Assembly (NCBI RefSeq): GCF_014268505.2
Contig: NZ_JABWQP020000020.1
Coordinates: 1 to 64,000, forward strand
Source: Pseudomonas khorasanensis
GTDB lineage: Bacteria > Pseudomonadota > Gammaproteobacteria > Pseudomonadales > Pseudomonadaceae
Direction: 5' to 3'
DNA length: 64,000 nt
The notes beneath the pieces are model-generated. The model was given only the letters and a program-made list of their open reading frames with translations. It searched no databases and was not told where the DNA came from. Positions 36,156 to 43,964 of the stretch are shown here, one piece after another. The first letter of the stretch is position 1. The number at the start of each line of letters is the position of its first letter. Position numbers and translations under genes: made by a program.

Positions 36156-37685
36156 TCAATGACCGCTGGCGGCAGGCCCAGCCTTCGCGGCAAACGGCGG
36201 TTTCGCCAGCCACACAATCAATATCAGCCCCATGAATCCCCACCCGAGCAGCGTGAAGTAATCCACGGTGGAGAGCATGTAAGCCTGACTCGTCAGAATC
36301 TGATCCATCTGCGCATACGCCGACTGGCTCGCCCCGCCCAGTGCATTCAACGTCTCGCGCGTCGCCGGTTCGAAGGTGCTGATGTTTTCGCTCATGTAGG
36401 CATGATGCTGATCGGCCCGGCGAATCCAGATCCATGTAGTCAGCGACGCCGCAAAGCTGCCACCCAGTGTCCGCAAGAAGGTCGCAAGACCCGCCCCGTC
36501 GGCAATCTGGCTCGGCGGCAAGTCCGACATCAGGATGCTCAGGGTCGGCATGAAGAACAGCGCCACGCCAATGCCCATGAACAACTGCACCAGGGCGATG
36601 TGCTGGAAGTCCACCTCATTGGTAAATTCAGCACGCATGAAGCAACTCAAGCCAATCGCCAGAAACGCAATGCCGGCGAGCAGACGCAAGTCGAACTTGT
36701 GTGCGTACTTGCCAACGAATGGCGACAGCAGCACCGGCAGAATCCCGATCGGCGCCACCGCCAGACCGGCCCAGGTCGCGGTGTAGCCCATTTGTGTTTG
36801 CAACCACTGCGGCAGGATCAGGTTGATGCCGAAGAACCCGGCGTAACCCAACACCAGCACCACGGTGCCGATGCGGAAGTTGCGATGGGCGAACAGGCGC
36901 AGGTTGACCACGGGATGGCGGTCGGTCATTTCCCAGATCACAAACACCGCCAGCGCCACCACCGAGATCGCCGCGCCGACAATGATGAAGTTCGACTCGA
37001 ACCAGTCCAGGTCATTGCCCTTGTCGAGGATCACCTGCAAGGCGCCGACGCCGATGATCAGCGTGATCAGACCGACGTAATCCATTGGCTGGCGGCTAGT
37101 CACCACCGGCCGTTTGGCAAGTTGCGAACGCACCACCAACACCGCGAAAATCCCGATCGGCACATTGATGAAGAATATCCACGGCCAGCTGTAACTGTCC
37201 GTGATCCAGCCGCCGAGGATCGGCCCGGCAATCGGCGCGACCACCGTGACCATCGCCAGCAACGCCAGCGCCATCCCCCGTTTCGCCGGCGGATACACCG
37301 CGATCAGCAAGGTCTGCGTCATCGGGTACAACGGCCCGGCCACCAGGCCCTGCAACACGCGAAAGCCGATCAGTTCGGGCATCGAGGTCGAGATACCGCA
37401 GAGAAACGATGCCAGCACGAACAGGATCGTCGCCCACAGAAACAGTTTCACCTCGCCGAAGCGGCGGCTGAGCCAACCGGTGAGCGGCAGCGCGATGGCG
37501 TTACTCACCGCGAATGAAGTGATGACCCAGGTGCCCTGCTCCGAACTCACCCCCAGGTTGCCGGAAATCGTCGGCAGCGCCACGTTGGCAATGGTGGTGT
37601 CGAGCACTTGCATGAACGTCGCCAGCGACAGGCCGATGGTGCTGAGCAACAGGCTGGGCGGCGTGAAAGAAGCGTTATTGCTCAT
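36156..37685 (-). CDS. emrB: DHA2-family multidrug efflux transporter, EmrB type
   Basis: 509-residue major facilitator with about 14 transmembrane helices. The DHA2 motif LDTTIANVALPTI is at about 28-40. Motif C-like sequence APIAGPILGG lies in helix 5. It forms a tripartite pump with the downstream-numbered EmrA-like adaptor and the outer-membrane lipoprotein of the same operon. A REPIN lies between it and emrA, and no terminator is evident. Confidence 0.88.
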   Translation of the reverse strand: MSNNASFTPPSLLLSTIGLSLATFMQVLDTTIANVALPTISGNLGVSSEQGTWVITSFAVSNAIALPLTGWLSRRFGEVKLFLWATILFVLASFLCGISTSMPELIGFRVLQGLVAGPLYPMTQTLLIAVYPPAKRGMALALLAMVTVVAPIAGPILGGWITDSYSWPWIFFINVPIGIFAVLVVRSQLAKRPVVTSRQPMDYVGLITLIIGVGALQVILDKGNDLDWFESNFIIVGAAISVVALAVFVIWEMTDRHPVVNLRLFAHRNFRIGTVVLVLGYAGFFGINLILPQWLQTQMGYTATWAGLAVAPIGILPVLLSPFVGKYAHKFDLRLLAGIAFLAIGLSCFMRAEFTNEVDFQHIALVQLFMGIGVALFFMPTLSILMSDLPPSQIADGAGLATFLRTLGGSFAASLTTWIWIRRADQHHAYMSENISTFEPATRETLNALGGASQSAYAQMDQILTSQAYMLSTVDYFTLLGWGFMGLILIVWLAKPPFAAKAGPAASGH

Positions 37686-37741
37686 TGTGAATCCTTTGGA
37701 ACCGGGTGGTCGCTGCGTCAGTTACAGACACAGCAACCCTT

Positions 37742-37831
37742 TGTGGGAGCGAGCCTGCTCGCGAATGCTGACTGACATTCAACACAGATGTCGTATGACA
37801 CACCGCTTCGCGAGCAGGCTCGCTCCCACAG
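37742..37831. repeat. REPIN inside the efflux operon
   Basis: Reverse REP 37742-37765 and forward REP 37806-37831, in the 173-bp gap between emrA and emrB. REP structures within operons can stabilise the upstream mRNA. Confidence 0.93.
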
Positions 37832-37858
37832 GGTCTTGAGTCAGCGTCAGAAGCGGAT

Positions 37859-39061
37859 TCAGCGTTGTGCGGTTTTGCTCGCCGCGGCGCTGTTGTCATG
37901 AATCAGCTGAGCGATCATCGCGTCGGCTTCGGCCAGTTGGCGCTCGTAGACGTTGGTGCTGAACGAGGCTTTTTGCGGCGGTTGCTGCGCCAGCACCGGG
38001 CCGCTCTGATCGTGCAGATTCACTTCAACGTTGGTCGACAGACCGACGCGCAGCGGATGCCTGGCCAGCTCTTCGGCATTGATGTGAATCCGCACCGGGA
38101 CACGCTGAACGATCTTGATCCAGTTGCCGGTGGCGTTTTGCGCCGGCAGCAGGGCAAACGCGCTGCCGGTGCCGGCGCCTAGGCTGTCGACGGTGCCGCT
38201 GTATTTCACATCGCTGCCGTAAATGTCGGCCTCGATGTCGACTGGCTGACCGATGCGCATGTCACGCAACTGGGTTTCCTTGAAGTTGGCGTCGATCCAC
38301 AGCTGATCCAGCGGAATCACCGCCATCAGCGCGGTGCCCGGCTGCACGCGCTGTCCGAGTTGCACGGTGCGCTTGGCGACGTAACCGGTGACCGGCGCAA
38401 TCAGGGTGCTGCGCGCATGGGTCAGATAGGCCTGACGCAAATCGGCAGCGGCCGACATCACGTCCGGGTGTGACGAAACCACGGTGTCGTCAACCAGCGC
38501 GCTGGTGGTTTTGAGTTGCTGCTTCGCATTGGCCAAGGCGTTTTGCGCCGAGGTCAGGTCGTCGCGGGCGTGGGACAGTTCTTCCTGGGAAATCGCCCCG
38601 CCCTGCGCCAGATTTTTCCGGCGGTTGTAGTTGTCCTGCGCCTTCTGCACTTCGGCCTGCTGCGCGTTGACCTGGGCTTTCATGCCGTCAACGTTGCTGT
38701 ACAAACCACGCACCTGACGCACCGTGCGCGCAAGTTTCGCTTTGGCGCTTTGCAGGCCGACTTCGGCGTCGTTCGGGTCGAAATTGATCAGCACCTGGCC
38801 TTCGTGAACCAGATCACCATCGTCGGCGCCGATGCTGACCACGGTGCCGGTCACCAGCGGCGTGATTTCAACGACGTTGCCGTTCACGTAGGCATCGTCG
38901 GTGCTTTCGTTAAAGCGTCCGATGAATTCGTGGTACGCCCAGACGCCGGCGCAGGCGAGTGCAACCACCACGGCCAGGGCCAGCAACATCACTTTGCGCT
39001 TGCGCGGGTTGCCGGTGTCCGGGGTGTTGTCTTGAGCTTGGGTGTTTTCGGCGGTGGCCAT
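37859..39061 (-). CDS. emrA: Membrane fusion protein of the efflux pump, EmrA/HlyD type
   Basis: 400 residues with one N-terminal transmembrane helix (about 26-46, VMLLALAVVVALACAGVWAY). A lipoyl-like and beta-barrel region is split by a long coiled-coil hairpin (about 95-190, many A/K/Q/L heptads). It bridges EmrB and the outer-membrane protein across the periplasm. It follows the outer-membrane gene by 15 bp. Confidence 0.9.
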   Translation of the reverse strand: MATAENTQAQDNTPDTGNPRKRKVMLLALAVVVALACAGVWAYHEFIGRFNESTDDAYVNGNVVEITPLVTGTVVSIGADDGDLVHEGQVLINFDPNDAEVGLQSAKAKLARTVRQVRGLYSNVDGMKAQVNAQQAEVQKAQDNYNRRKNLAQGGAISQEELSHARDDLTSAQNALANAKQQLKTTSALVDDTVVSSHPDVMSAAADLRQAYLTHARSTLIAPVTGYVAKRTVQLGQRVQPGTALMAVIPLDQLWIDANFKETQLRDMRIGQPVDIEADIYGSDVKYSGTVDSLGAGTGSAFALLPAQNATGNWIKIVQRVPVRIHINAEELARHPLRVGLSTNVEVNLHDQSGPVLAQQPPQKASFSTNVYERQLAEADAMIAQLIHDNSAAASKTAQR

Positions 39062-39076
39062 GACAAATACCTTGAA

Positions 39077-40546
39077 TTAGTTGTGCGGCGAGGCTGGGTT
39101 TGCGTTGGCTGCGGTCAGGGTCTGCGCCTGGAAGCCGCCGCCCAGCGCTTGCATCAGTTGAATCGAAAGGTCGATCTGCTCGGCATTGAGGGTGGCCAAT
39201 TGACGCTGGGCCTGCAGCAGTTGCTGCTCGATGCTGAGCACGTCCAGGTAGTTGCCGATGCCGGAACCGTAACGCTGGACCGCGGTGTTGTAAGAATCCC
39301 GGGCGACGTCGGTGGCATGCTGCTGCGCAGCGATCTGCCGGCCAATGTCACGCAACTGGTTGATCGTGTCGCCGACATCGCCCAGTGCGCTCACCAGCGT
39401 CTTGTTGTACTGCGCCACCGCCAGGTCGTAATCGGCGTCGCGTGCATCGAGATTGGCGCGCAGGCGTCCGCCATCGAAGATCGGCAACGAAACGGTCGGG
39501 GCAATGTTGAAGAAACGACTGGCCGAACCGAACATCGCATCCCCCAGCAAAGACTCGGCCCCGGCCGAGGCCGACAGGTTGAGGTTGGGGTAGAAACGGG
39601 TCTTCGCCGCTGCGATGTCTTTGCTCGCGGCTTCGACTCGCCAACGCGCCGCGACCAGATCAGGACGCCGCCCGAGCAGTTCTGCCGGCAACACCGATGG
39701 CACGGCGACGGCGCTCGGTTGCAACACGCTCGGCCGGACGATTTCGTTGCCGCGATCCGGGCCTTTGCCAAGCAATACGGCCAGGGCGATTTTCGCGCTG
39801 TTCAGGCGTTTTTCCGCGTCGATCAGGCTGGCTTGCGAACTCGCTTCCAGGCTCTGGGTTTGCTGGAACTGGTACTGGCTGTCGATGCCGGAACTCAAGC
39901 GGCGTTGGCTCAAGTCAAGCATTTGCCGGGTGCGTTTGAGGTCTTCGCTGGCCAGGTCATAAACGATGTGTGCTTGGCCGAGATCGCTGTAGGCGCGTGC
40001 GACGTCGGCAGCGAGAGTCAACTGCGCGGCCTGACGATCGACTTCGGCGGCACGCGCCTGGCCGAGCGCGGCTTCCCACGCGTCACGCTGTCCGCCCCAC
40101 AAATCGAAGTTGTAATTGAAGCCGGCACTGACATTGCGCACGGTCGCGTAGGCACCGCCCTGCCCCCGCGGATCCTGATCCCGGGCCAGGCGCGAACGGC
40201 TGATGCCGGCGCTGGCGTCGAGGGTCGGATAACGTTCGGCATCGGCGGCATACGCGGCAGCGCTGGCCTGATGGGCACGGGCCGCGGCGATCTGCATATC
40301 TGGACTGTCGCGCAGGGCTTCGCGGATCAGGCCGTCGAGCTGCGGATCGCCGAGATTGGTCCACCAATCGCTCTTTGGCCACGCGGCCGGCGACAGGCTA
40401 ACGCCGTCGAGGGATTGCGCTGTCTTCAGGCTTTGCGCATCGACGCGCTGGCCTTCGGTGTCGAGGCCGCTGTAGTTGGCGCAACCGGCCAGGATCATCG
40501 CCGACAGCAGCAGAGTCACGCTGCTGCGCAGGGTTTTACCGCTCAT
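39077..40546 (-). CDS. Outer-membrane efflux lipoprotein, OprM/NodT family
   Basis: 489 residues from the ATG at 40546 (MSGKTLRSS). AGGTGA lies 8 bp upstream; a GTG at 40555 is the alternative. The lipobox LAGC is at 19-22. Two OEP repeats (about 60-260 and 270-470) form the trimeric channel. The start overlaps the end of marR by 11 bp. It provides the exit duct for the EmrAB-type pump. Confidence 0.9.
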   Translation of the reverse strand: MSGKTLRSSVTLLLSAMILAGCANYSGLDTEGQRVDAQSLKTAQSLDGVSLSPAAWPKSDWWTNLGDPQLDGLIREALRDSPDMQIAAARAHQASAAAYAADAERYPTLDASAGISRSRLARDQDPRGQGGAYATVRNVSAGFNYNFDLWGGQRDAWEAALGQARAAEVDRQAAQLTLAADVARAYSDLGQAHIVYDLASEDLKRTRQMLDLSQRRLSSGIDSQYQFQQTQSLEASSQASLIDAEKRLNSAKIALAVLLGKGPDRGNEIVRPSVLQPSAVAVPSVLPAELLGRRPDLVAARWRVEAASKDIAAAKTRFYPNLNLSASAGAESLLGDAMFGSASRFFNIAPTVSLPIFDGGRLRANLDARDADYDLAVAQYNKTLVSALGDVGDTINQLRDIGRQIAAQQHATDVARDSYNTAVQRYGSGIGNYLDVLSIEQQLLQAQRQLATLNAEQIDLSIQLMQALGGGFQAQTLTAANANPASPHN

Positions 40547-41018
40547 TGTGTTCACCTAAGCGCTGGACGGTGATCGGGTCACCGGCGGCCAGCAGGATTT
40601 TCTTGAGAATGTATTCGAGGGTTTTCAGCTCATCGCGGGAGATGGCGCCGGCCAGCTCATTCATCGCCTCGGCGCCGATGTATGGCAGGCGATCGGTCAA
40701 CTGCTGGCCTTGCTCCGTCAGCCGGAGCTGAACCTGACGGCGATCGGCTTCACTGCGTTGGCGAATCAGAAAACTTTTCTGCTCCAGACGATCGAGCATG
40801 CGCGTCATCGAGCCGCTGTCCAGCGACAGGTGCCGACACAGCTCGGCAGGCGTATCGACGCCGAACTGGGCCATGATGATCAACACCTTGAACTGCGCGG
40901 CGGTGATGCCGTGCGGTTCCATGTGCGTGTCGATGATCCGGTCCTTGAGCAGCGCGGCCCGGCCCAGCAACAGGCCGAGGTGGCAATGTTTGAATTCGTC
41001 GGGGGTGAAATGCTTCAT
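40536..41018 (-). CDS. MarR-family repressor of the efflux operon
   Basis: 160-residue winged-helix regulator. The recognition region is TPAELCRHLSLDSGSMTRML (about 56-75), followed by the wing RQRSEADRRQVQLRLT. First gene of a marR-OMP-emrA-emrB operon, an arrangement known from other pseudomonads and Stenotrophomonas. Two palindromes in its own promoter are the likely operators, implying autorepression relieved by a drug or phenolic ligand. Confidence 0.9.
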   Translation of the reverse strand: MKHFTPDEFKHCHLGLLLGRAALLKDRIIDTHMEPHGITAAQFKVLIIMAQFGVDTPAELCRHLSLDSGSMTRMLDRLEQKSFLIRQRSEADRRQVQLRLTEQGQQLTDRLPYIGAEAMNELAGAISRDELKTLEYILKKILLAAGDPITVQRLGEHNER

Positions 41019-41032
41019 GGGCTCACCTGATA

Positions 41033-41088
41033 ACTGCCTAGGCAGTGAATGTATGTCGAGATGTTACTGCTTAGGCAGCGAATGTCAA
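41033..41088 (-). promoter_or_regulatory. Promoter and twin operators of the marR efflux operon
   Basis: On the minus strand a perfect -35 TTGACA (41088-41083) is followed by a 17-bp spacer that is filled by an imperfect palindrome (41066-41079, plus strand ACTGCTTAGGCAGC). A second, perfect 14-bp palindrome ACTGCCTAGGCAGT (41033-41046) lies 33 bp further on, between the transcription start and the ribosome site. Both share a GAATGT extension. Confidence 0.75.
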
Positions 41089-41150
41089 CGCAATAGTTAG
41101 GGGGATTAGTAATTAGTTGACCAGTGGGCTGGGTTTTTGCGGGTAAAGCG

Positions 41151-41200
41151 AAAAGATCGCAGCCTTCGGTGCTCCTACATGGGCTTGAAGTGAACCCTGT
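41151..41200. repeat. Left part of a REPIN interrupted by the IS110 element
   Basis: REP family 2 core AAAAGATCGCAGCCTTCGG then TGCTCCTAC (41151-41178), followed by about 20 bp of spacer and CCCTGT ending at 41200. Joined to 42429 it restores the canonical GTAGGAGCTGCC of the partner REP. Confidence 0.8.
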
Positions 41201-41217
41201 AGATACCGTCTTAAGCC

Positions 41218-42189
41218 TCACCGGGCAAGCGCAAGTTTCGGGTCATATGGCAGTCCTGACTTGAGCACTCCGTAAACGAAGTGCAGCAGCTTGCGCATTG
41301 CCGCGCAGATGATCTGCTTGGGGGCCTTGCCGTTGGCCTCCAGGCGTTCTTTCATCGCCTTGATCGCCTTATTGTGCTTCAGCGCCACCATGCCAGGCAT
41401 GTAAAGGCCTGCACGCAGCCGCGCTGACCCGACTCTCGAAATTAGGGTGTGGCCTTTGAGCTTTCCTGATTCCTGCAGCTTTGGATTCAGCCCGGCGGCG
41501 GCGACCAATTGGCGAGGATCACTGTATTTGCGCAAGTCACCCAGTTCGGCCAGCAATCGTTCAAGCGTTTTTTGTCCGATGCCGTCGATGGTTACGATCA
41601 GATCCCGCATCTGACGCATATCCGGGTCGTCATCGATGTGTTTTTTGATCGCCTTATGCGTTTCTATGATCTCTTTTTCGATATGGCGCAGAACGGAGTT
41701 GATCGAGTCTTTGACCTTTTCGTCGGAAACGTCCAGACGATTAAGCTCCATTTGTTCCATTTCCTGAAGGTCATCCAGGCGGCGCACCATTGCTTTCAAC
41801 TGGCGATATTTCAGCGGCTCAGGCGCCCATGGCCGAAGCTTTTGATCCTTTTCCCGAGCGAAGTCGGCGATCAGTTTCGCATCGCTTTTATCGGTCTTGA
41901 TCCGGCGAAGTTCGCTGTCAGCGTACGCTTTGGTCGTAGCCGGGTTCACCACGCAGACCCGGAAGCCTTTGTTGTAAACGAACTCGGCGAGCTCCAAGTG
42001 GTAGACGCTGGTGGCTTCCATCACGATCAGGGCCGAACGCTCGACGTTTTTGTCTAGCCAAGCCTCAAACTCTTTGAAGCCCTTTGGATCGTTGGCCAGT
42101 TTGGCCTTGGTTTTGTGCTTGCCGTTGGGCAGGTGTGTAGCGATATCAAAGGTGTTCTTTGCGATGTCGACGCCAACGAAACCGGACAT
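41218..42189 (-). CDS. IS110-family DEDD transposase/recombinase
   Basis: 323 residues, intact. The N-terminal RuvC-like domain has the DEDD set: D8 (GVDIAK), E58 (VMEAT), D100 and D103 (TDKSDAK). A coiled coil follows at about 125-185. The C-terminal transposase-20 domain has GIGQKT, the serine motif SGKLKG (S241) and ISRVG. All catalytic residues of the family are kept, so the element may be active. GGAG lies upstream of the ATG. It lies between the efflux operon and the tus operon. Confidence 0.93.
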   Translation of the reverse strand: MSGFVGVDIAKNTFDIATHLPNGKHKTKAKLANDPKGFKEFEAWLDKNVERSALIVMEATSVYHLELAEFVYNKGFRVCVVNPATTKAYADSELRRIKTDKSDAKLIADFAREKDQKLRPWAPEPLKYRQLKAMVRRLDDLQEMEQMELNRLDVSDEKVKDSINSVLRHIEKEIIETHKAIKKHIDDDPDMRQMRDLIVTIDGIGQKTLERLLAELGDLRKYSDPRQLVAAAGLNPKLQESGKLKGHTLISRVGSARLRAGLYMPGMVALKHNKAIKAMKERLEANGKAPKQIICAAMRKLLHFVYGVLKSGLPYDPKLALAR

Positions 42190-42234
42190 GATCGTTTCTC
42201 CACTTGTTCCCTGTTGTGATCATCACGTCACTCT

Positions 42235-42415
42235 GTCCAACCTTGCGAATGCGGGCTCTCGCCGGAGGCGGGCCCAAGATACCGTGCGAACTGTACGAGT
42301 GAGTGTGGAGGGCTGGAGCACGATCTACGTCACAGGCAACAAGCCTAAGGAGCTGCGCGGCTTCCAAGTCCCTCCCTCGATGATCAGTCGAGAACTATCG
42401 CTCCTGACGGAGCGT
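42235..42415 (-). ncRNA. Candidate bridge RNA of the IS110 element
   Basis: Limits approximate. Reading 5' to 3' on the minus strand: a stem-loop (42414-42399, CGCTCC GTCA GGAGCG). Then a 5-bp stem (AAGCC / GGCTT, 42363-42341) whose loop carries GCAGCTCCT, identical to the REP target up to and including the CT core. Then CCTGT (42336-42332), the complement of ACAGG that follows the core on the other side. Then ACGGTATCT (42285-42277), identical to the element's right end plus core. The order 5' stem, target loop, donor loop is that described for IS621. The right-donor guide is not clear (CAAG at 42245-42242 is possible). Confidence 0.7.
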
Positions 42416-42428
42416 TAGTCGAGATACA

Positions 42429-42508
42429 AGGAGCTGCCGAAGGCTGCGATCTTTTGATTTTGATCCTGAAGAAAAATCAAAAGATCGCAGCCTTCGGCAG
42501 CTCCTACC
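42429..42508. repeat. REP family 2 pair with 31-bp perfect arms
   Basis: Arms 42430-42460 and 42474-42504 are exact reverse complements (core GATCGCAGCCTTCGGCAGC), with a 13-nt loop. The left arm is also the right half of the REPIN interrupted by the IS110 element. Confidence 0.92.
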
Positions 42509-42587
42509 AGAACCCTGATGCAGCCGGATTTCGCGGCCCGACCGATAAAGCTTTATCATGGCCGCAGTTTCGCTGATCGAGTCCATC

Positions 42588-42980
42588 ATGAAGTTCGCCA
42601 TTGCGCTGTTTTCCGCCGCCCATGCGCCCTCCTCACGCCGTGCCTTGCTGTTTGCCCAGGCTGCGTTGGCCGGGGGGCATCAGATTGTCAGGCTGTTTTT
42701 CTATCAGGACGGTGTTTTCAATGCCTCCGATGCAGTGGTAACACCGCAGGACGAACTGGATCTGCCCAAACAATGGCGCGCCTTTATCAGCGAGAAACAA
42801 CTTGATGGCGTGGTGTGCATCGCTGCCGCGCTGCGTCGGGGTGTATTGAACGAAGAAGAAGCCAGGCGCTATCAGCGCAACGCAGCGTCGGTCAGCGCAC
42901 CGTGGGAATTGTCCGGTCTCGGTCAGTTGCACGACGCGGTACAAGACGCCGACCGCCTCATCTGCTTCGGAGGTGCCTGA
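42588..42980 (+). CDS. tusD: Sulfur relay protein TusD
   Basis: 130 residues from ATG 42588 (MKFAIALFSA). DsrE-like fold with the sulfur-carrying cysteine C77 (DGVVCIAA). Part of the TusBCD complex that passes persulfide sulfur from TusA to TusE for 2-thiouridine synthesis by MnmA. Upstream in-frame codons run back to 42558, but the chosen start matches family length. First gene of tusDCBE. Confidence 0.93.
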   Translation: MKFAIALFSAAHAPSSRRALLFAQAALAGGHQIVRLFFYQDGVFNASDAVVTPQDELDLPKQWRAFISEKQLDGVVCIAAALRRGVLNEEEARRYQRNAASVSAPWELSGLGQLHDAVQDADRLICFGGA

Positions 42981-42982
42981 CA

Positions 42983-43339
42983 ATGCCCAAGTCCGTGTTG
43001 ATCATCAGCCGCCAGTCGCCATGGTCCGGCCCCGGCGCCCGGGAAGCGCTGGACATCGTGCTGGCCGGGGGCGCCTTCGATCTGCCGATCGGGTTGCTCT
43101 TCCTCGATGACGGTGTGCTGCAATTGGCCGCCGGGCAGAACGCCAAGGCCCTGCAACAAAAGGATCTCAGCGCCAACCTGCAAGCGCTGCCGATGTTCGG
43201 TGTCGAGGAGCTGTTCTATTGCGCTGAAAGCGCCAACGCTCGCGGTCTGGGAAAACGGTCGCTGGATGAAGCCGAGCCGCTTTCAGCTGAACACATCACT
43301 GCCCTTATTGACCGCTACGACCAGGTGATCACCCTCTGA
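42983..43339 (+). CDS. tusC: Sulfur relay protein TusC
   Basis: 118 residues from ATG 42983 (MPKSVLIISRQSPW), 2 bp after tusD. DsrF-like structural subunit of the TusBCD hexamer. GLLFLDDGVLQL is the conserved strand region. Its stop overlaps the tusB start by 1 bp. Confidence 0.92.
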   Translation: MPKSVLIISRQSPWSGPGAREALDIVLAGGAFDLPIGLLFLDDGVLQLAAGQNAKALQQKDLSANLQALPMFGVEELFYCAESANARGLGKRSLDEAEPLSAEHITALIDRYDQVITL

Positions 43340-43632
43340 TGTCGACTTTGCATGTGTTGTCTCACTCCCCGTTTGGCGATGATCGTCTGAGCAGTTGCCT
43401 GCGATTGATCGGTAGCGCTGATGCCTTGTTGTTGTGCGGCGATGCGGTGTATGCGCTGCAACCGGACAGCGCGCCGTTCTTCGCCCTGCAAGACCGAACC
43501 ATCAAAGTATTTGTATTGGATGAAGACGCGCAGGCGCGTGCGATTGATATTCCAGACTGGGCCGAGGCCGTCGATTACCCGGCCTTCGTCGAACTGTCGA
43601 TTCATCACGACAAGGTCAACAGCTGGTTATGA
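43339..43632 (+). CDS. tusB: Sulfur relay protein TusB
   Basis: 97-residue DsrH-like subunit (MSTLHVLSHSPFGDD; ALLLCGDAVYAL). Packed between tusC and tusE with overlapping ends (4 bp with tusE). Confidence 0.92.
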   Translation: MSTLHVLSHSPFGDDRLSSCLRLIGSADALLLCGDAVYALQPDSAPFFALQDRTIKVFVLDEDAQARAIDIPDWAEAVDYPAFVELSIHHDKVNSWL

Positions 43633-43964
43633 ATTTCTTGACCGTCGGCGCCCGCGCCATCGAACTGGACAAGGATGGCTTTCTGGTAGACCTGAGCGAT
43701 TGGTCGGCCGAGGTCGCCAGCGCCCTCGCCGCTGCCGAAGACATCGAGTTGACGCCCGAGCACTGGGAAGTCCTTGAGCTGCTGCGCAGCTTCTACGCAG
43801 AATTCCAGCTGTCCCCGGCCACGCGGCCGCTGATCAAGTACACCGCGTTGAAACTCGGAGCGGACAAAGGCAACAGCCTGCACCTGAACCGACTGTTCAA
43901 AGGCACCCCTGCCAAACTCGCCGCGAAACTGGCGGGCCTGCCCAAACCGACGAATTGCCTATGA
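43629..43964 (+). CDS. tusE: Sulfur carrier TusE (DsrC family)
   Basis: 111 residues. The swinging C-terminal arm ends GLPKPTNCL, with the essential penultimate cysteine C110. It accepts sulfur from TusBCD and binds MnmA-tRNA. The stop overlaps the next gene (ATGA). Confidence 0.94.
   Translation: MNFLTVGARAIELDKDGFLVDLSDWSAEVASALAAAEDIELTPEHWEVLELLRSFYAEFQLSPATRPLIKYTALKLGADKGNSLHLNRLFKGTPAKLAAKLAGLPKPTNCL

Larger units (their letters stand above)
41203..42428 (-). mobile_element. IS110-family insertion sequence inserted in a REPIN
   Basis: 1226 bp between two copies of the dinucleotide AG (41201-41202 and 42429-42430; CT on the element's coding strand), which is the core. There are no terminal inverted repeats, as usual for IS110. 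It consists of a transposase gene, a long 5' non-coding leader (42190-42428) and a very short right end (15 bp after the stop). The boundaries are deduced by restoring the interrupted REP sequence and are supported by guide-like matches in the leader. Confidence 0.85.

Noticed and set aside
42146..42418. Short frames in the IS110 leader (plus 42011-42418, minus 42146-42367)
   Set aside because: They overlap the transposase or the guide-bearing leader and have no ribosome site or family likeness; the leader is better explained as RNA.
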